A stretch of DNA of 64,000 nt from Rhynchopus sp. YZ270_cl-10 (Eukaryota > Euglenozoa > Diplonemea > Diplonemida > Diplonemidae), in assembly GCA_964035575.1 (NCBI GenBank), contig OZ037906.1, positions 1,054,001 to 1,118,000 of the forward strand. Direction: 5' to 3'. Of the stretch, positions 41,870 to 53,160 are shown piece by piece (the stretch's first letter is position 1; each line of letters starts with the position of its first letter). The notes under the pieces are model-generated. The model searched no databases. It saw nothing but the letters and a program-made list of their open reading frames with translations, and was not told the origin of the DNA. The translations under genes were made by a program, and so were the position numbers.

Positions 41870-44161
41870 ATGACAGTAACGATGGACCACTATCTGAGCG
41901 ACCAGAGCACGGACACAGACAGTGAGCACGAAGGGCTCACGTTCGAGGATGACGACTTCGCTGAAGTGGAGTACGCAGCGGTCCACCAGGACGACGACTC
42001 GAATGTGAACTTGAACAAACGCGCCTTCCTTGAGAACTACACCTCGCAGATGGAGGAGTGTGGCGCTGTCAAGGCCAGAGACGATACGTCGTACGCCCTC
42101 TCGCTCGACCCTGCAACAGACACGCTCGTGTCCGGACACGAGGACGGCATCAGAGTCTGGTCCATCCCTGCCGAGATGCAAACAAGGACAGAGCTCTACA
42201 GCATCCCCTCCGACGCAGTGCTCTGTGTAAAGTGTGCACACGACGAGATCCTCTCCGCCACAGAGTGGGGTGCCATCGCCGTGCACAGGACGATGAACGG
42301 AAAGGAGGTGCTCCGTTACGAGATGGAGGCGCGTGTGCACTGCGTCGAACAGTTCACTGTGACCACCGTGCACACCGACACGGATGGGGCTACAACAAGG
42401 GATGTGCATGGTGTCATCTTTGCGGCTTGGGTCGACGACACATCCCATCATGTGAGCGTGCTCAACAGAACAGCGGCAGGCGATGTAAGCACGTCGCATG
42501 GCATCGACCTCCACGCCTTCGGCATGCACGCTACCGCGCAGAGCGTTTTTATTGCCGGTCCTGGCGGGGTCTCCGAGTACGACCACTCCTTGCAGAAGGT
42601 CAAAACGTTCACGACGGACTTTGTGTGCGATATGGTCGTGTCAGGTGACACGCTCTTTGCTTGCGGGGGCAAGGATATCAAGATGTGGGACATAGCCACG
42701 GGCACGTTGAAGCACCACTTCACGCACAGCGACGACCTCATCAGCATCGGCCTGGTGGGTCAGGGGACACTCGTCTCTACGGACACACGGTCCAGCATCA
42801 CCTTCTGGGATCTTGCTGCCAAGAAGGTCGACCGCCATGAAGACTTGAGGAGCGAACCGAGGTGTCTTGCTGCAGGTACCGACACAGTGTTCCTTGGGGG
42901 GTGGTCAGCGAAGAGGTGGCGCCCCAGCGTGGGCCAAGAGGAAGACCAGTTCGCTGAGTTTGGCTTCCCGAAGAGGGAGTCCTGGCAGCCGCTCGAACCG
43001 AAGGTCCGTGCAGTGCCAGTTGCGGGGGGTGAGCAGACGATTCTGCAGAAGCGTGTGCCCATCCCAGCGACCGTCGTGCTGAAAGACCTCAACGGACACC
43101 TGAACGAGAACAAGCAGACAGCGCTGCGCACGTCATGCCCGAGCGGCAGTACAATCCCCGACAAGTTCATTGTCATCGACTGCGAGCTCAGCAGTTACGG
43201 CACCAAGAAGCAAGGGCAGTCAATGGTCCCGTTCGAAATCTCTGCCGTGGGCTGCACCTACGACGTGACGCAGAAGCGCTGGGATGTGGCCCCCGTGTTC
43301 CAGCAGTTCATCGACCATGGCGAAGACTTCGTGCACCCCACCACCCCCACAGACGAGGACTACTTCAACACGTTCTACCACAACGCACTGCACCTGCACG
43401 GGATGGTCGGGAACATGAAGAACACTGTCCCTGTCGCGGACTACTACCGTTCTGAGAAGGTCGGTGGGCACGGGAGCTATGTGAGCATGTGGAGAAACCT
43501 TTGCAAGATCATCAGAGATGACTTCGACTCGCTTGTAGTCATCAAGGGGCAACGCGACGAGCCGAACGTGCTTGCGTGGTTGTACCACCAGGCCAAGGAG
43601 GAGAACAAGGCTGAGGGTGGCCGCTCGAGTTCGATCCCCAAGATGTGCTTCACGTTCCTGGACGTGGAGAACGACAAAGGTGTGTTCTACGACCTGCTTG
43701 CCCTGCGTGGACTGAAGACCTCGGCGCTGGGCGGGCGGCTGCTTCCCCTCCAGCAACACGGCTCTGTCCGGTACGTGGGCGACAGGAGCGACGAGGCTGA
43801 CAACCACAACACCTTCGGCGAGGACGACGGCGACGACGTCGCTACCGAGCCGCTCTTTGCCGGGATGGATGACGCCGGCTACTTTGAATCAAACTCCGTC
43901 CCCGCCAGGTACTTCAGCATCGACACCATCAGGCACATCTGCAGGGTGCACAGCGCCCTCCTGTGGGGACGGTCAGACTGCCTCTGTTCGTACCATCAGA
44001 AGTCCAAAGAAGTCTTGCTCGGCATGCACGTGGCCAACATGGTGGAGCAAAGCCCGGCCGACAAGGGCAAACCCTTCCACGTGCACTGTGCCCTGCGTGA
44101 CGCGTGGGCGCTGGCGAATGCACTCTCATGTATCTTCGACGCATGCCAGCACAACCTGTGA
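41870..44161 (+). CDS. WD40 propeller fused to Maelstrom-like RNase H-fold nuclease domain
   Basis: Single exon, 763 residues. After an acidic start, residues about 65-365 are WD-like blades (YALSLDPATDTLVSGHEDGI, LFACGGKDIKMWDIATGTLK, STDTRSSITFWDLAAKK). From about 430 a DnaQ/RNase H-type domain opens with FIVIDCELSS, followed by the Maelstrom-like FEISAVGCTYD, VFQQFIDHG, LVVIKGQRDEPNVLAWLYH and FLDVENDKGVFYDLL, and the C-terminal HVHCALRDAWALANAL. The D-x-E of motif I is present. Animal Maelstrom lacks the nuclease residues, whereas protist members are reported to keep them. PAN2 also joins WD40 to an exonuclease, but its UCH-like middle domain and exonuclease motifs are not seen. I infer an RNA-processing nuclease; the substrate is unknown. 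An acceptor-like AAG lies 32 nt upstream. Confidence 0.6.
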   Translation: MTVTMDHYLSDQSTDTDSEHEGLTFEDDDFAEVEYAAVHQDDDSNVNLNKRAFLENYTSQMEECGAVKARDDTSYALSLDPATDTLVSGHEDGIRVWSIPAEMQTRTELYSIPSDAVLCVKCAHDEILSATEWGAIAVHRTMNGKEVLRYEMEARVHCVEQFTVTTVHTDTDGATTRDVHGVIFAAWVDDTSHHVSVLNRTAAGDVSTSHGIDLHAFGMHATAQSVFIAGPGGVSEYDHSLQKVKTFTTDFVCDMVVSGDTLFACGGKDIKMWDIATGTLKHHFTHSDDLISIGLVGQGTLVSTDTRSSITFWDLAAKKVDRHEDLRSEPRCLAAGTDTVFLGGWSAKRWRPSVGQEEDQFAEFGFPKRESWQPLEPKVRAVPVAGGEQTILQKRVPIPATVVLKDLNGHLNENKQTALRTSCPSGSTIPDKFIVIDCELSSYGTKKQGQSMVPFEISAVGCTYDVTQKRWDVAPVFQQFIDHGEDFVHPTTPTDEDYFNTFYHNALHLHGMVGNMKNTVPVADYYRSEKVGGHGSYVSMWRNLCKIIRDDFDSLVVIKGQRDEPNVLAWLYHQAKEENKAEGGRSSSIPKMCFTFLDVENDKGVFYDLLALRGLKTSALGGRLLPLQQHGSVRYVGDRSDEADNHNTFGEDDGDDVATEPLFAGMDDAGYFESNSVPARYFSIDTIRHICRVHSALLWGRSDCLCSYHQKSKEVLLGMHVANMVEQSPADKGKPFHVHCALRDAWALANALSCIFDACQHNL

Positions 44162-45783
44162 GGTGTTTCTGTTGCGCGTTACAGCGCGTTTCTCATTCTG
44201 TACATGAACCCCCTTTTGGGTGAGAGTACGGAACCCACTTTTTTTTTGGTGGGATGTCATGCAAAAAGGAAAAAAGCGAGGGGGTAATTTGTCAATTCAG
44301 AGAAGGGAGGGGGGGATGATAGGGTGTCAGCTGACAACAGCAGTCGGGGGGGAAAACAAGCAAAACGAAAACTTTTTAAAAAAACGGAGTGAGACCAGAG
44401 TTATGTCTCACCACTCTGTTACACTCTTTTGGGGATGAGGTTACCGTTCTGTAGTTCCTACTAGCCTTTTGGGGGACGTTTGAGCACAGAACCTGCCAAT
44501 TTGATGTTTTGCCGACCAAAATATAACAAAAAAATATTTATATATCAGCCAAAACCTGCTAAGGCGTTATCCTTCTGGGTATCGTTCACTTACTAAACCA
44601 CAAATGCATTTTTTTTTGAGCCTACGATGTAACTCTTTCGATTCCCCGCTTTCAGCCCCAAAAACTGCGTAGAGGTCGCACGGAAAAAAAAGCGAGGTGT
44701 CTATAAATACGTCATCAATTAATCAAAAAAAAAAATTCAAAAATAAACACCCCAAGCTTTGATGATGCACCTTGTGTGTATTTCACAGTATTTTTCACAG
44801 CAATACTTTACAGAGAAATACAGGGTATTTTCAGTGTAAAAAGGGGGTTCCGCTCCATTTGTATACGCGTACCGTGGGGTATTTTTATTGTTGACGAAAA
44901 TGGTCAGATTTGAACGTTTGGTTGAAAATAATTTACTGGCAAAGCAGTGTGGGCAGTGTGGGCATCTCAACAAAAATATTAGAAGGGAAAAAAACCTTAA
45001 AAAAACAACCCCCTTGCGACAGGAGAGCAGTACCGGGAGTGTTCCACACTCACGAGAAACTTAGCTGGTAAGGGTTTTTCAGAAAAGTTGCTCTCAAGGG
45101 TTCAGGACGACTGACGTCTATACCTTCCGTAGTACAAAAGGCTTCGGCCAACATTGAGTACATACCCTAGGTTCCCCAAGCGGGTCTTTGGATGATTGTC
45201 GAAACAACAAAAAAAAAAACTACCAACGAAAAGTGCGTCTTTTGACGCCGTCACTACAAAAAAAAGAAAAAACAACAAAAACAACAAAAAAACAAACACA
45301 GTCCAAACTAACCGCACCCTCTTTTATGAACCCCCTCCTCTATCCCCTCCTCTCCCCCTGACCCTGCATCACGCAGACTTAATGAACCTGCGTCTCCATC
45401 GCTCACCATCCATCTAACTGATGAGAGGAAGCGGGAGTAGAGCATATCAGATCTAACCCGATCGAAAAATGGATGTAGGACTTGCATGGTTGGATGCCCA
45501 CCCTCCGGTACACCAGCGATACACCAAAAGGTACACTGTTTCACGAGAAGGCTTTGTATTTCAACTTCTCTTTTCTCTACCCCTCTCCCTCTCGCTCTCC
45601 CCTTACTTCCACACCTTAGGTTTCCATCTGGAGGATTTTTTTTTTGAGGGTTTTGACAACCTCTTCTCGGGCAAAAACCTCCCTTCTCCTTCTCCTCCTC
45701 CCCTTCATTTTGACACAACGTTTTTGTAGATTTCCATTTCTTTTTTCAATAATTTCTCTCTCTTTTTCTCTCAATCTTTTACA
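44162..45783. other. Spacer before the RBR ligase gene
   Basis: Contains a repeat at about 45113-45175 (ACCTTCCGTAGTACAAA) shared with about 8755, and module A copy 4 at 45406-45566. Then ~200 bp of C/T-rich sequence runs to the start codon. No gene seen. Confidence 0.5.
45406..45566 (+). repeat. Dispersed module A, copy 4 (complete)
   Basis: CATCCAT-CTAACTGATGAGAGGAAGC-...-CGAAAA-ATGGATG with a perfect 7-bp pairing of CATCCAT and ATGGATG, then CTTGCATGGTTGGATGCCCA, GGTACACTGTTTCACGAGA and GGCTTTGTATTTCAA. It ends about 220 bp upstream of the RBR start. Confidence 0.75.
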
Positions 45784-48700
45784 ATGTCAGCTGACTATGA
45801 AAAAGATATTGTACACTACTGGTTGCAACAGGACAGCGCTCGGATGGGGCCGTGGAAGAATGCAGTAGAGGGTGTGGAGGAGGTGGAACGTCTGCTGCTT
45901 CAGAGACACAGCGATGCTGTGGTGGGGGTTCCTGGGGATCACATCCGCGCTGCGGTGATAGCTGCATTGACGGTCACACCAAAGACATCTGCCGCCGTGT
46001 CTCTCGCCCTGGAGTATACTTCACGCAAAAAACCGCTCTTCCCCAGATCCCTCGACACTCCCCTCTCCCTCCCCACCATTGAACGCGAAGTACCCATTCC
46101 AGAAGGGCTTGACCTCTTTGTTGCAGACAAAACAATTCATTCGAACATGCAACTTCCATGCAGCCCTTTAAAATGGGTGTCCCATCAGTGTCTCTCTGTA
46201 GGAATACGGATCAACCCACGGATTGAAAGCACACCAGCAATTCTTGGGCTCGTATATGAAGTGTTAGGAGGCATTGCTGAAACGGTGGGGGCAAAGAGGG
46301 TGAGGGATGATACTGAAGAGTTTGTACCGTCAAAGCGGTGTAAGGTAGAGAGCGTGGAGGAGAACAAAGTGGAGGTTGCCGTAAATGAACAGATTGTCAA
46401 CTATGTGGCAGACGCGGCGGCACAGAGTAATGTTTCTTTGCTTGGATACCTCAGAACGCCGATGCAGGGGCGGCGGTACGGCGTGGTGCATGATTACGCA
46501 AAGGTAGGCCCTGCGGGGAAGACCATAGAGGGTGCTTGCTCCCGTTGTTTTGTGCGGATTGCGGTGGAAGGTGGCTTCGTGCATGCCCCTCCCTCAATGG
46601 TTGCGCTGTCCACTGCAGAAAAAAATGTGTTGTCCAAAACAAAATATCTGACACTGAAGCGTGGAGAGCGTTCAAAAATCGCAAGGCTCGCCACAGCGCT
46701 GGCGATGTCGAAGATTCGGATTAAGAGAATGGTGTTGGAGACGAGCTCGGAGGGGTTGGCTGCATTTTCGCTTGCGGTGAATCAGGTGTTTCCGGATACA
46801 TTGGTGTATCACCGGGATGAGGGTGGGGGTGAGTTCATGGTGTGTGTATGTGGGCTGGGGTGTGAGCGGGTGATGTCGTGGCTGGAGGAAGGGGGTGCAC
46901 CGTTGGCGGTGGAGCTGCCGCCGAATCCTCCTGCGTTGTGGCCGGGTATTGTGGACTTTATTAGGCGGAAGTATGCGGTACACAATACGCGTGTGTGGTG
47001 CACGACAGCAGCCGGGCAGATGGGGAACGCCGCTCGCACCCCCATCTGGTGCATCACCGAAGGGGGTGCCCTCCCCCCCAACGTCTCCGCTGCCCTCGAA
47101 CGAAGCGTGGTCCAACAGCACCGCCTCGTGCTCCCCTACTGCGGCCTGCTCTTCCTCTGTGAGGTCAACGAAGCGGACCCTCACAAACGCTATGCAGTCC
47201 GTGCAGCGGCGTTAAATGCAACACAGGTATTTAATCAGTATTTTTTTTAAATCCTGGATCAGAGTTTTCAGTGATAATCTTTTGTGGGCATTTCTTCCAA
47301 AGTTGCGTACAAAATACGAGGCGTTCATACTTTTTGCAGATTTATTTCACCTTTTTTCTCTCACAGAACATGGGGATATTCCGCGCACCACACATTCTAG
47401 CACCTATCCACCGTGTTGGGGACGTTGTACGCGTCACGCGGCCCGGACACCCTCCGCACACCGCGACGGTGTATGCGGTCAACAACGTTAACATGACTGT
47501 CCGGGGCGACTCCCCTGGGGAACGTGCCTACGAGGTGCACGTACACGACGCTGTCACGGTGGCACGACGTGGTTGGGTGACCATCCCTGCTGTACCTGCT
47601 GCCGAGCTGGCACGGCTTGCTTCTGTACGCATCGAGGGGCTGGCACAGGAGTTCTTTGAGTTCCGTCTCTTCCGTCTCCCTCCTGACGACGATGGAATCA
47701 CCTCCTTGGTCCTCGAGCTCGAGACACAGCCCAGCGGGAAGAGCAGCGTCGTGCACCGCCTCGTATTGATGGGGAACGGCGAGCTGTGGGTGTGCTTCAT
47801 GGGGCTGGACGTAGAGGAGTTTGCGTATCAGTTTGCAACGGGGCCGGGTTTGTTGGAGGGATTGTCAAGGCTACGGCATATTTGCGACCAGGCAGCGGTG
47901 TTGCACAATTTGTCTGTCATTCCAAAGGAACTGACGATGACGACGGAAGAGCTTCTGACGTTCCCCTCGCCTACCAGGTTGCATGCAAACTCATGGGTCG
48001 CTGCGGCAGGCCCTGCGACACAACGTCGCCAGGTCCTTTCCGAGGTGGTGGCCCTATGGGATTCCCCCACCGCAGTGCTTCGTGTCTCCCCGCACGCCAC
48101 GCTTGTCTTCCGACACCACCTCGAGGCAATCAAACAGCGTACCTCCATCGCCGTTCTCGACTGCACACCGGCCGGTATAGTTACCGCAATAGGCAGTCCT
48201 GAAAATATTGCAAAGTTGCGGAACGCAATCCAAGACATTTCTACCCAATGCTCTCGGGCCTACCAAGAGGATAGAGGTAAACGGCTTCGGGATGAAGTAT
48301 TGACTGACATAGAGCATGTCGACGTGAACCTCCCGCTTCCACAGCATGTACGAAAGGTGTTGGGGTCGGAGGTGGGGGTGCCGCCGGAGTTTGACCCTCC
48401 GATGGGAGGGCAGCGCTCCTTTGTGGAAGAGCTGAATATCGTGGCGTCGTCGTTGGTGATGTTGCTGGCAACGCCGGTGCAGACGGTGCAGGGTGAGGGC
48501 AATGCGACGGAACATCTACTTCTCGAAGGGATCGTGGGAGGTGGGGGGAACGTTACGGTTGGGGCTGCAGTCAGCGGGGTAATCCCTGTTGTTGGTGATA
48601 CCGTCAGTTTTGTACCGACAGAACTTCGCAGACCAATGCAGAAGAGGGAAGGTGCGGATCCGGTCCCTCCTCTGCTTGCTTCGGGAGTGGTTACCCGGGT

Positions 48701-51343
48701 TGATGGGATTTCATGTGATGTGTGTGACTCAAATGGGAAACCTATTGATACATTCCTTGCCACCGATTTGCACACCGAAACTGCAACCGAGACGAACCCC
48801 CGCTGGCATGGTACTATACAAAGTGTGTACCTTGATGCAGCGAACCCGAGGGTGCACCGGTATGTCTTGGAATGGCTGCGCAGTGTGTTTTATGGACCAC
48901 GTCTCCTTCTCCGTCCGATTCTTGCTTGCGTGAAGGTAGCGCTGTCTGATCAAAGTGTTGACATTCTGTTTCCCCAAAAAGGGCAGTTCCGTGTTGACAG
49001 CGAGGCGCAGCGGAGTGGCGGTGCAAAGGAGGTGCTAGGAGTCTTTCTCCACGACTACTGCCTCTGCGTGACAGTCGTTGCTGCGCTGCGGAGATACCCC
49101 TCCGACCTCAGCATCGTAGGCCCTGCAGCGCTGTCCTATTGCGTAGCTGTTGCAGAGGATGCTGAGAGGCGTGCACAAAACCTGGCACAGCAAAGTACAC
49201 CACACGAAGCCACCCTCTATGGGCACTGCTGCAGAAAAATCGATCATGTGGTGTCAAGTGTCCGCAAATTGATGCAAATCCCTGACCAAAAGAATGGTGA
49301 CGAAGCCTTCCTCTCTGGCCCAGAGCGATTGGGTGAGCTCTTAACGAATTTATGCGAAATGTGTGGTGCCCTCGCAAGCATCAACCTCGATGCTGGGGTG
49401 GTCCGGTTGAGTGGTTGTGAAGAGGATGTGCGGACTGCAATCAACTTTGCGATGACATTCCTTGCGCATCCTCGATGGGGGACAGTGGTGCGACGCACAG
49501 TACGCCTCCCCGCATTTGACAACGAAGCCATCTCTTTGCGCCTCGTATCCGAGGATTTAGCTTTATCACATCTGAGCAGAGCATCCCCTCAGACTCTCGC
49601 AGTCGAAGGCACACAAGCACAATGCGATGCCGCACGACTTCTCCTTCTCGGCCAACCATACACACTCCCTACCTCACCCCCCTCCGAGCACATCTGCTGC
49701 GCCTGCCTCTTCTCCACCAGCGACGACGACGAGGAGGAAGGTCTCCACACACTTCTCTGCCAACACGTTGTGCACCCCTCCTGTTTGAGGGCGTACCAAT
49801 CCGCACAACAGGAGCGCCGTGGCGTTTCGGTTCCTATGTGCTGTCCTGCGGTTTGCGAGCATATTTTAACCCTCTCCGAATACGAAAACATCTTAGGAGT
49901 AAAAGGATGCCTAGAACATCTTGAAGCACGCATAGAAATGTGCATGGTAGAACGAGGTGATGCGGTACGATGTGCAGGGTGTGGAGAATGGCTGGCCTGT
50001 TCTGAAACCTTCAGTGGCGCGCTGCATTGCCATCACTGCGATCGGCGGATGTGCAGTAATATCAGCGGACCATGCGGGGGGCGACCACATGAAGGTGCTT
50101 GCGATGCGTTCAGCGATGCGGAAGGGGAGATGCTGGCGAGGAGGGGGCTTCCGGGAAGGGAGGTGGGTGGCAGTGGGGTGGAGGAGGGTGCTGTGGCGTG
50201 CCGGAACTGTCCTGCTCTGATTGTGAGAGAGGATGAGGAGGCTGCGTGCGATTATATGAGGTGCAGGCAGTGTGGGTATGAGTTCTGCTGGCTCTGTCTT
50301 CGCCCGGCGAATGATCACAGACACATCGATCCGCATCACCCAACGGCAACCCCCGCGTGCGACCCAGAGCAGCGCAAGCACCGTATCGCGACACACCACA
50401 CCCAGCCCCGCTTCTCGCTCAGTCTCAACAAACGCTGGCTTGCGTGCACCAGGTGTGCAGTTTCCCTTGCGGCATGTGACGCATATGAGTGTCTCCAATG
50501 TCTCAATATGTGGCTCTGTGTAAGTTGCGAAGCAGAATCCGCAGGATGTCCTGAAGACCCCAACCATGTTCTCACCAGCATGACGCTGCATCAGGTATAC
50601 CCCCCCATTGATGCTTTTTTTTTTTTCGAAATTTTCTCGAAGATTGGTTTTTAGATTACCATATCATCCCCCCTCAGATGCCTTGTCCACTAGGTGACAC
50701 CCTTGAAAAGGGATGTGCCTATATCGGCGCTGCGACTCCGAAGCTACCTGATGTACTGCCTTCCTGCGGGGTATGCCATCGCCAAGCATTTGGTGAGGTG
50801 ATGCAGTGCACACGCCATGGCTGTCTTGTATGCATGGCATGCGCTGTGGCAGCCGATGCTGTTATCCTCCGACAGGTGGAGGAGAGGGTCGAGGTGGTGC
50901 GGGGGACCTGGGTCTACAGTACACTAGAGAGGGTACGGGTGGATGGTCCGGTGCTGGCGGGGCAGACCCAATATCTTAAGGTGCCCTATGGGTGGGAGAT
51001 AGCGGAGGATTCCCTTGAAGTGCGCAAGGTGGTGCAGGCACACCTCTGGAGCTGTGCGAAGATTGTTGTCGCTTCGGGGCGTGCCTTTGCTACAAAGGGA
51101 AGTGGCACAGCAGGTGCGCTCCACCGCGCGCTTGCAGGCTCCGCACCGCAGGGCTATCGGCCAAACTCTCTTCTTCCTGCACCGTCGCAGATCCTCGTTT
51201 GCCAACCCATAGCCGGTCCCTGTGTGCCCGTCTCAAGCATCCCGTCTCTCTCCCCTGAGCCTTTCCCTTCACAGCCGAAACCCTTTCAGGATGAGTGTTC
51301 TCTCGCGATGCGGCTCATGTTTCAAATGCCGTTTCAGCAATAA
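45784..51343 (+). CDS. Giant RBR-type E3 ubiquitin ligase (3 exons)
   Basis: Exons 45784-47226, 47367-50594 and 50678-51343 (all phase 0), 1,778 residues. The first ~1,200 residues have no named domain, but contain several segments of KH-like or RNA-binding-like type (GSPENIAKLRNAIQDI, GCEEDVRTAINFAMTFL, GTQAQCDAARLLLLG). Then RING1 (CCACLFST..CQHVVHPSC..MCCP, about 1257), an in-between-RING (CAGCGEWLAC..CHHC..C, about 1345) and RING2 (CRNCPALIV, about 1425, CRQCGYEFCWLC). In RING2 the residue in catalytic position is Cys1442 (EAACDYM). RBR ligases pass ubiquitin through this cysteine. A further Cys-rich segment and a Pro/Ser tail follow. The substrate cannot be inferred. The KH-like plus RBR pairing suggests an RNA-linked or RNA-binding ligase. 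Confidence 0.85.
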
Positions 51344-51363
51344 AATGGAAAAAAAAAAAAAAA

Positions 51364-51436
51364 GTGGAGATTGCACAACTGTGGCAACACAACCGAGGCA
51401 ACTATACTACTCCAACACTTTATCAAAGAAACAAAA
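51364..51436 (+). repeat. Dispersed repeat J, copy 2
   Basis: Near-identical to 37263-37335. It lies between the RBR stop and the next start codon. A more decayed relative may be at about 52577-52640. Confidence 0.85.
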
Positions 51437-51564
51437 AAAAAAACTATTTATGTCTCCTAGCCTGGTGCAAAGAATCAAAGCAACACAATACTATCTCTGC
51501 TCTGTTTGTTCTCTTTCCCCCCTTAAAAAAACATTTTCAGAGGTGGGAAAAACACAAAGAAAAG

Positions 51565-52395
51565 ATGCCGTACTCGCTCGGATTTGTCGGTGTGGGGACG
51601 ATTAACAGTTCCATCGTGAAAGGGCTGTGCAGGTTGAAGGATGGCGCGGAGGTGGAGTTTAGTTTCCCCCTTTATGTAAGCCCCCGGGGGACGGATAAGG
51701 TGAAGGAGCTCCTCACTGAGTTTGGCCCCTCAAAGATCCACATCTGCGACAGCAACGAAGCTGTCGTGCAGACCGCCGATGTTCTGGTCCTTGGCATGAC
51801 CCCGACGACCGGGGCTGATGTGCTTCCGACGTTGGCTGGCGCGATACGGGGTGACCATATTGTGATTAATTTGCTGTCGACATTGACCAATGAGGTGTGC
51901 AAAGGTCTGCTTGGTGGTGCGGTCGAGGTTTGTAAGGCGGTACCGCTGCCGCCGGTTGCACATCATGTTGGGACAACGGTGATTAGTCCGACCAATGAGA
52001 CTGCAAAGGCATTGTTTGACCATCTTGGGTCGACAGTGTGTGTGGAGAAGGAGGAGCAGCTGCGGGCACTGCAGGCTGCCACAGCCATGATGGGCCCAAT
52101 GTACGCCACCTGCCGTGCTCTGCAACAGTGGCTGCAAGAAAAGGGCGTACCAGGCGACGCTGCCGCAGCCTTCTCCGGGAGCTTCCACAGCTGTATCAAC
52201 CACGACTCGGCGCTCTACGGTGCTCAACACGGTGACAAAGCGTTTGACATGCTCATTGCAGAACAAACCCCAGGTGGTCTCAACGAACAGGCAGTGAAAC
52301 TGCTCACCGAGCGTGGCGTCTACACAGCGCAAAAGGAGGTGCTCGAAAACATCCACGACCGTATTGCGGCGGCAGGGCAGAAAAAAGAGGAGTAA
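51565..52395 (+). CDS. Pyrroline-5-carboxylate reductase-like oxidoreductase
   Basis: Single exon, 276 residues. The N-terminal Rossmann motif is GFVGVGTINSSIVKGL (6-21), followed by the family's ADVLVLGMTP and VINLLSTL strands. The central CKAVPLPPVAHHVGTTV replaces the usual RxMPNxPxxxGxG. The C-terminal helical half ends in the typical EQTPGGLNEQAVKLL. P5C reductase makes the last step of proline synthesis, reducing pyrroline-5-carboxylate with NAD(P)H. Length is normal (about 270). Because the MPN motif is altered, a related oxidoreductase is possible. The ATG at 51565 follows a TTTTCAG acceptor-like site ending at 51540. Confidence 0.78.
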   Translation: MPYSLGFVGVGTINSSIVKGLCRLKDGAEVEFSFPLYVSPRGTDKVKELLTEFGPSKIHICDSNEAVVQTADVLVLGMTPTTGADVLPTLAGAIRGDHIVINLLSTLTNEVCKGLLGGAVEVCKAVPLPPVAHHVGTTVISPTNETAKALFDHLGSTVCVEKEEQLRALQAATAMMGPMYATCRALQQWLQEKGVPGDAAAAFSGSFHSCINHDSALYGAQHGDKAFDMLIAEQTPGGLNEQAVKLLTERGVYTAQKEVLENIHDRIAAAGQKKEE

Positions 52396-53160
52396 TTCTA
52401 AAAAAGCCTGCTTTTCCACATATGTTTTGGTCCCTTCTATCAGATTCCCCCCCTGGAGTGTTGCAAAATGAAATGAATAATAAGAGATGGTTGGGTTAAA
52501 TGCGGCTCGACGCAACAACAAAAAGTAAGCCTGAGTGGAGCGCCAATCCTCAGGGTGCCTAAGTTTTCAAAACAGCGAAAAGTGGAGTTTTTTTTTGCCC
52601 AAGATGCAACTGCACCTACTATTCCAACAATTTGATTCAAAGTACCGTGTTTTGAAAAAAAATATGGACAAAAATTGGTCCATACAAAGAAAACATTCAT
52701 AATTATTCTGGTTTTGTATTTTCTGGTTCATTTTTCAAAACACAGTAATTTGAAATAAAAACGTGGTCCCTCGGTGTGCTTACCTAGCTTTTAAAAAAAA
52801 AGGAGTCGTGAGGGAGGGGGTTTTTTGTTATAGAAGGTGACTCAGCACGTAGTCATCTGACCAACCTTTTTTTTTTTTTTTTTTTGCCTGAATGTGTGAA
52901 GTGTGTTATGTGTGGAAAAGACCCCGTTTCAAAACCAAAACGAACAAATAATCTCGAACTTGAACCAGAGGGCACCGTCGCTCGCTATTTTTTTCTTTCT
53001 TCTTCAAATACAGCGGCGCAAAGACGAATACCCCTGTCAATGTAAACGAAAACAGAAAAACAGAAAACTCCCCCACAAAACTCTTCCCTGCAACCCTCAT
53101 TTCTCTTGTCGCTTTGCACCTTACTTCCTTCAGATAACCCAAAACTATAGTCAGGCAACA
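52396..53160. other. Spacer before M23 peptidase gene
   Basis: Contains H copy 5 (52834-52858) and a final C/T-rich leader with CTTCAG ending at 53133. No gene seen. Confidence 0.5.
52834..52858 (+). repeat. Hairpin motif H, copy 5 (shortened)
   Basis: AAGGTGACTCAGCACGTAGTCATCTG; the outer arm is kept (GTGACT/AGTCATC), the inner arm collapsed, and a T run follows. Confidence 0.5.

Noticed and set aside
41870-44161. PAN2 deadenylase
   Set aside because: WD40 plus nuclease order fits, but the middle UCH-like domain is missing and the nuclease blocks match Maelstrom better.
42058-44207. Overlapping + and - frames inside the WD40-Maelstrom gene
   Set aside because: Arg/His-rich translations typical of frame-shifted GC-rich coding sequence.
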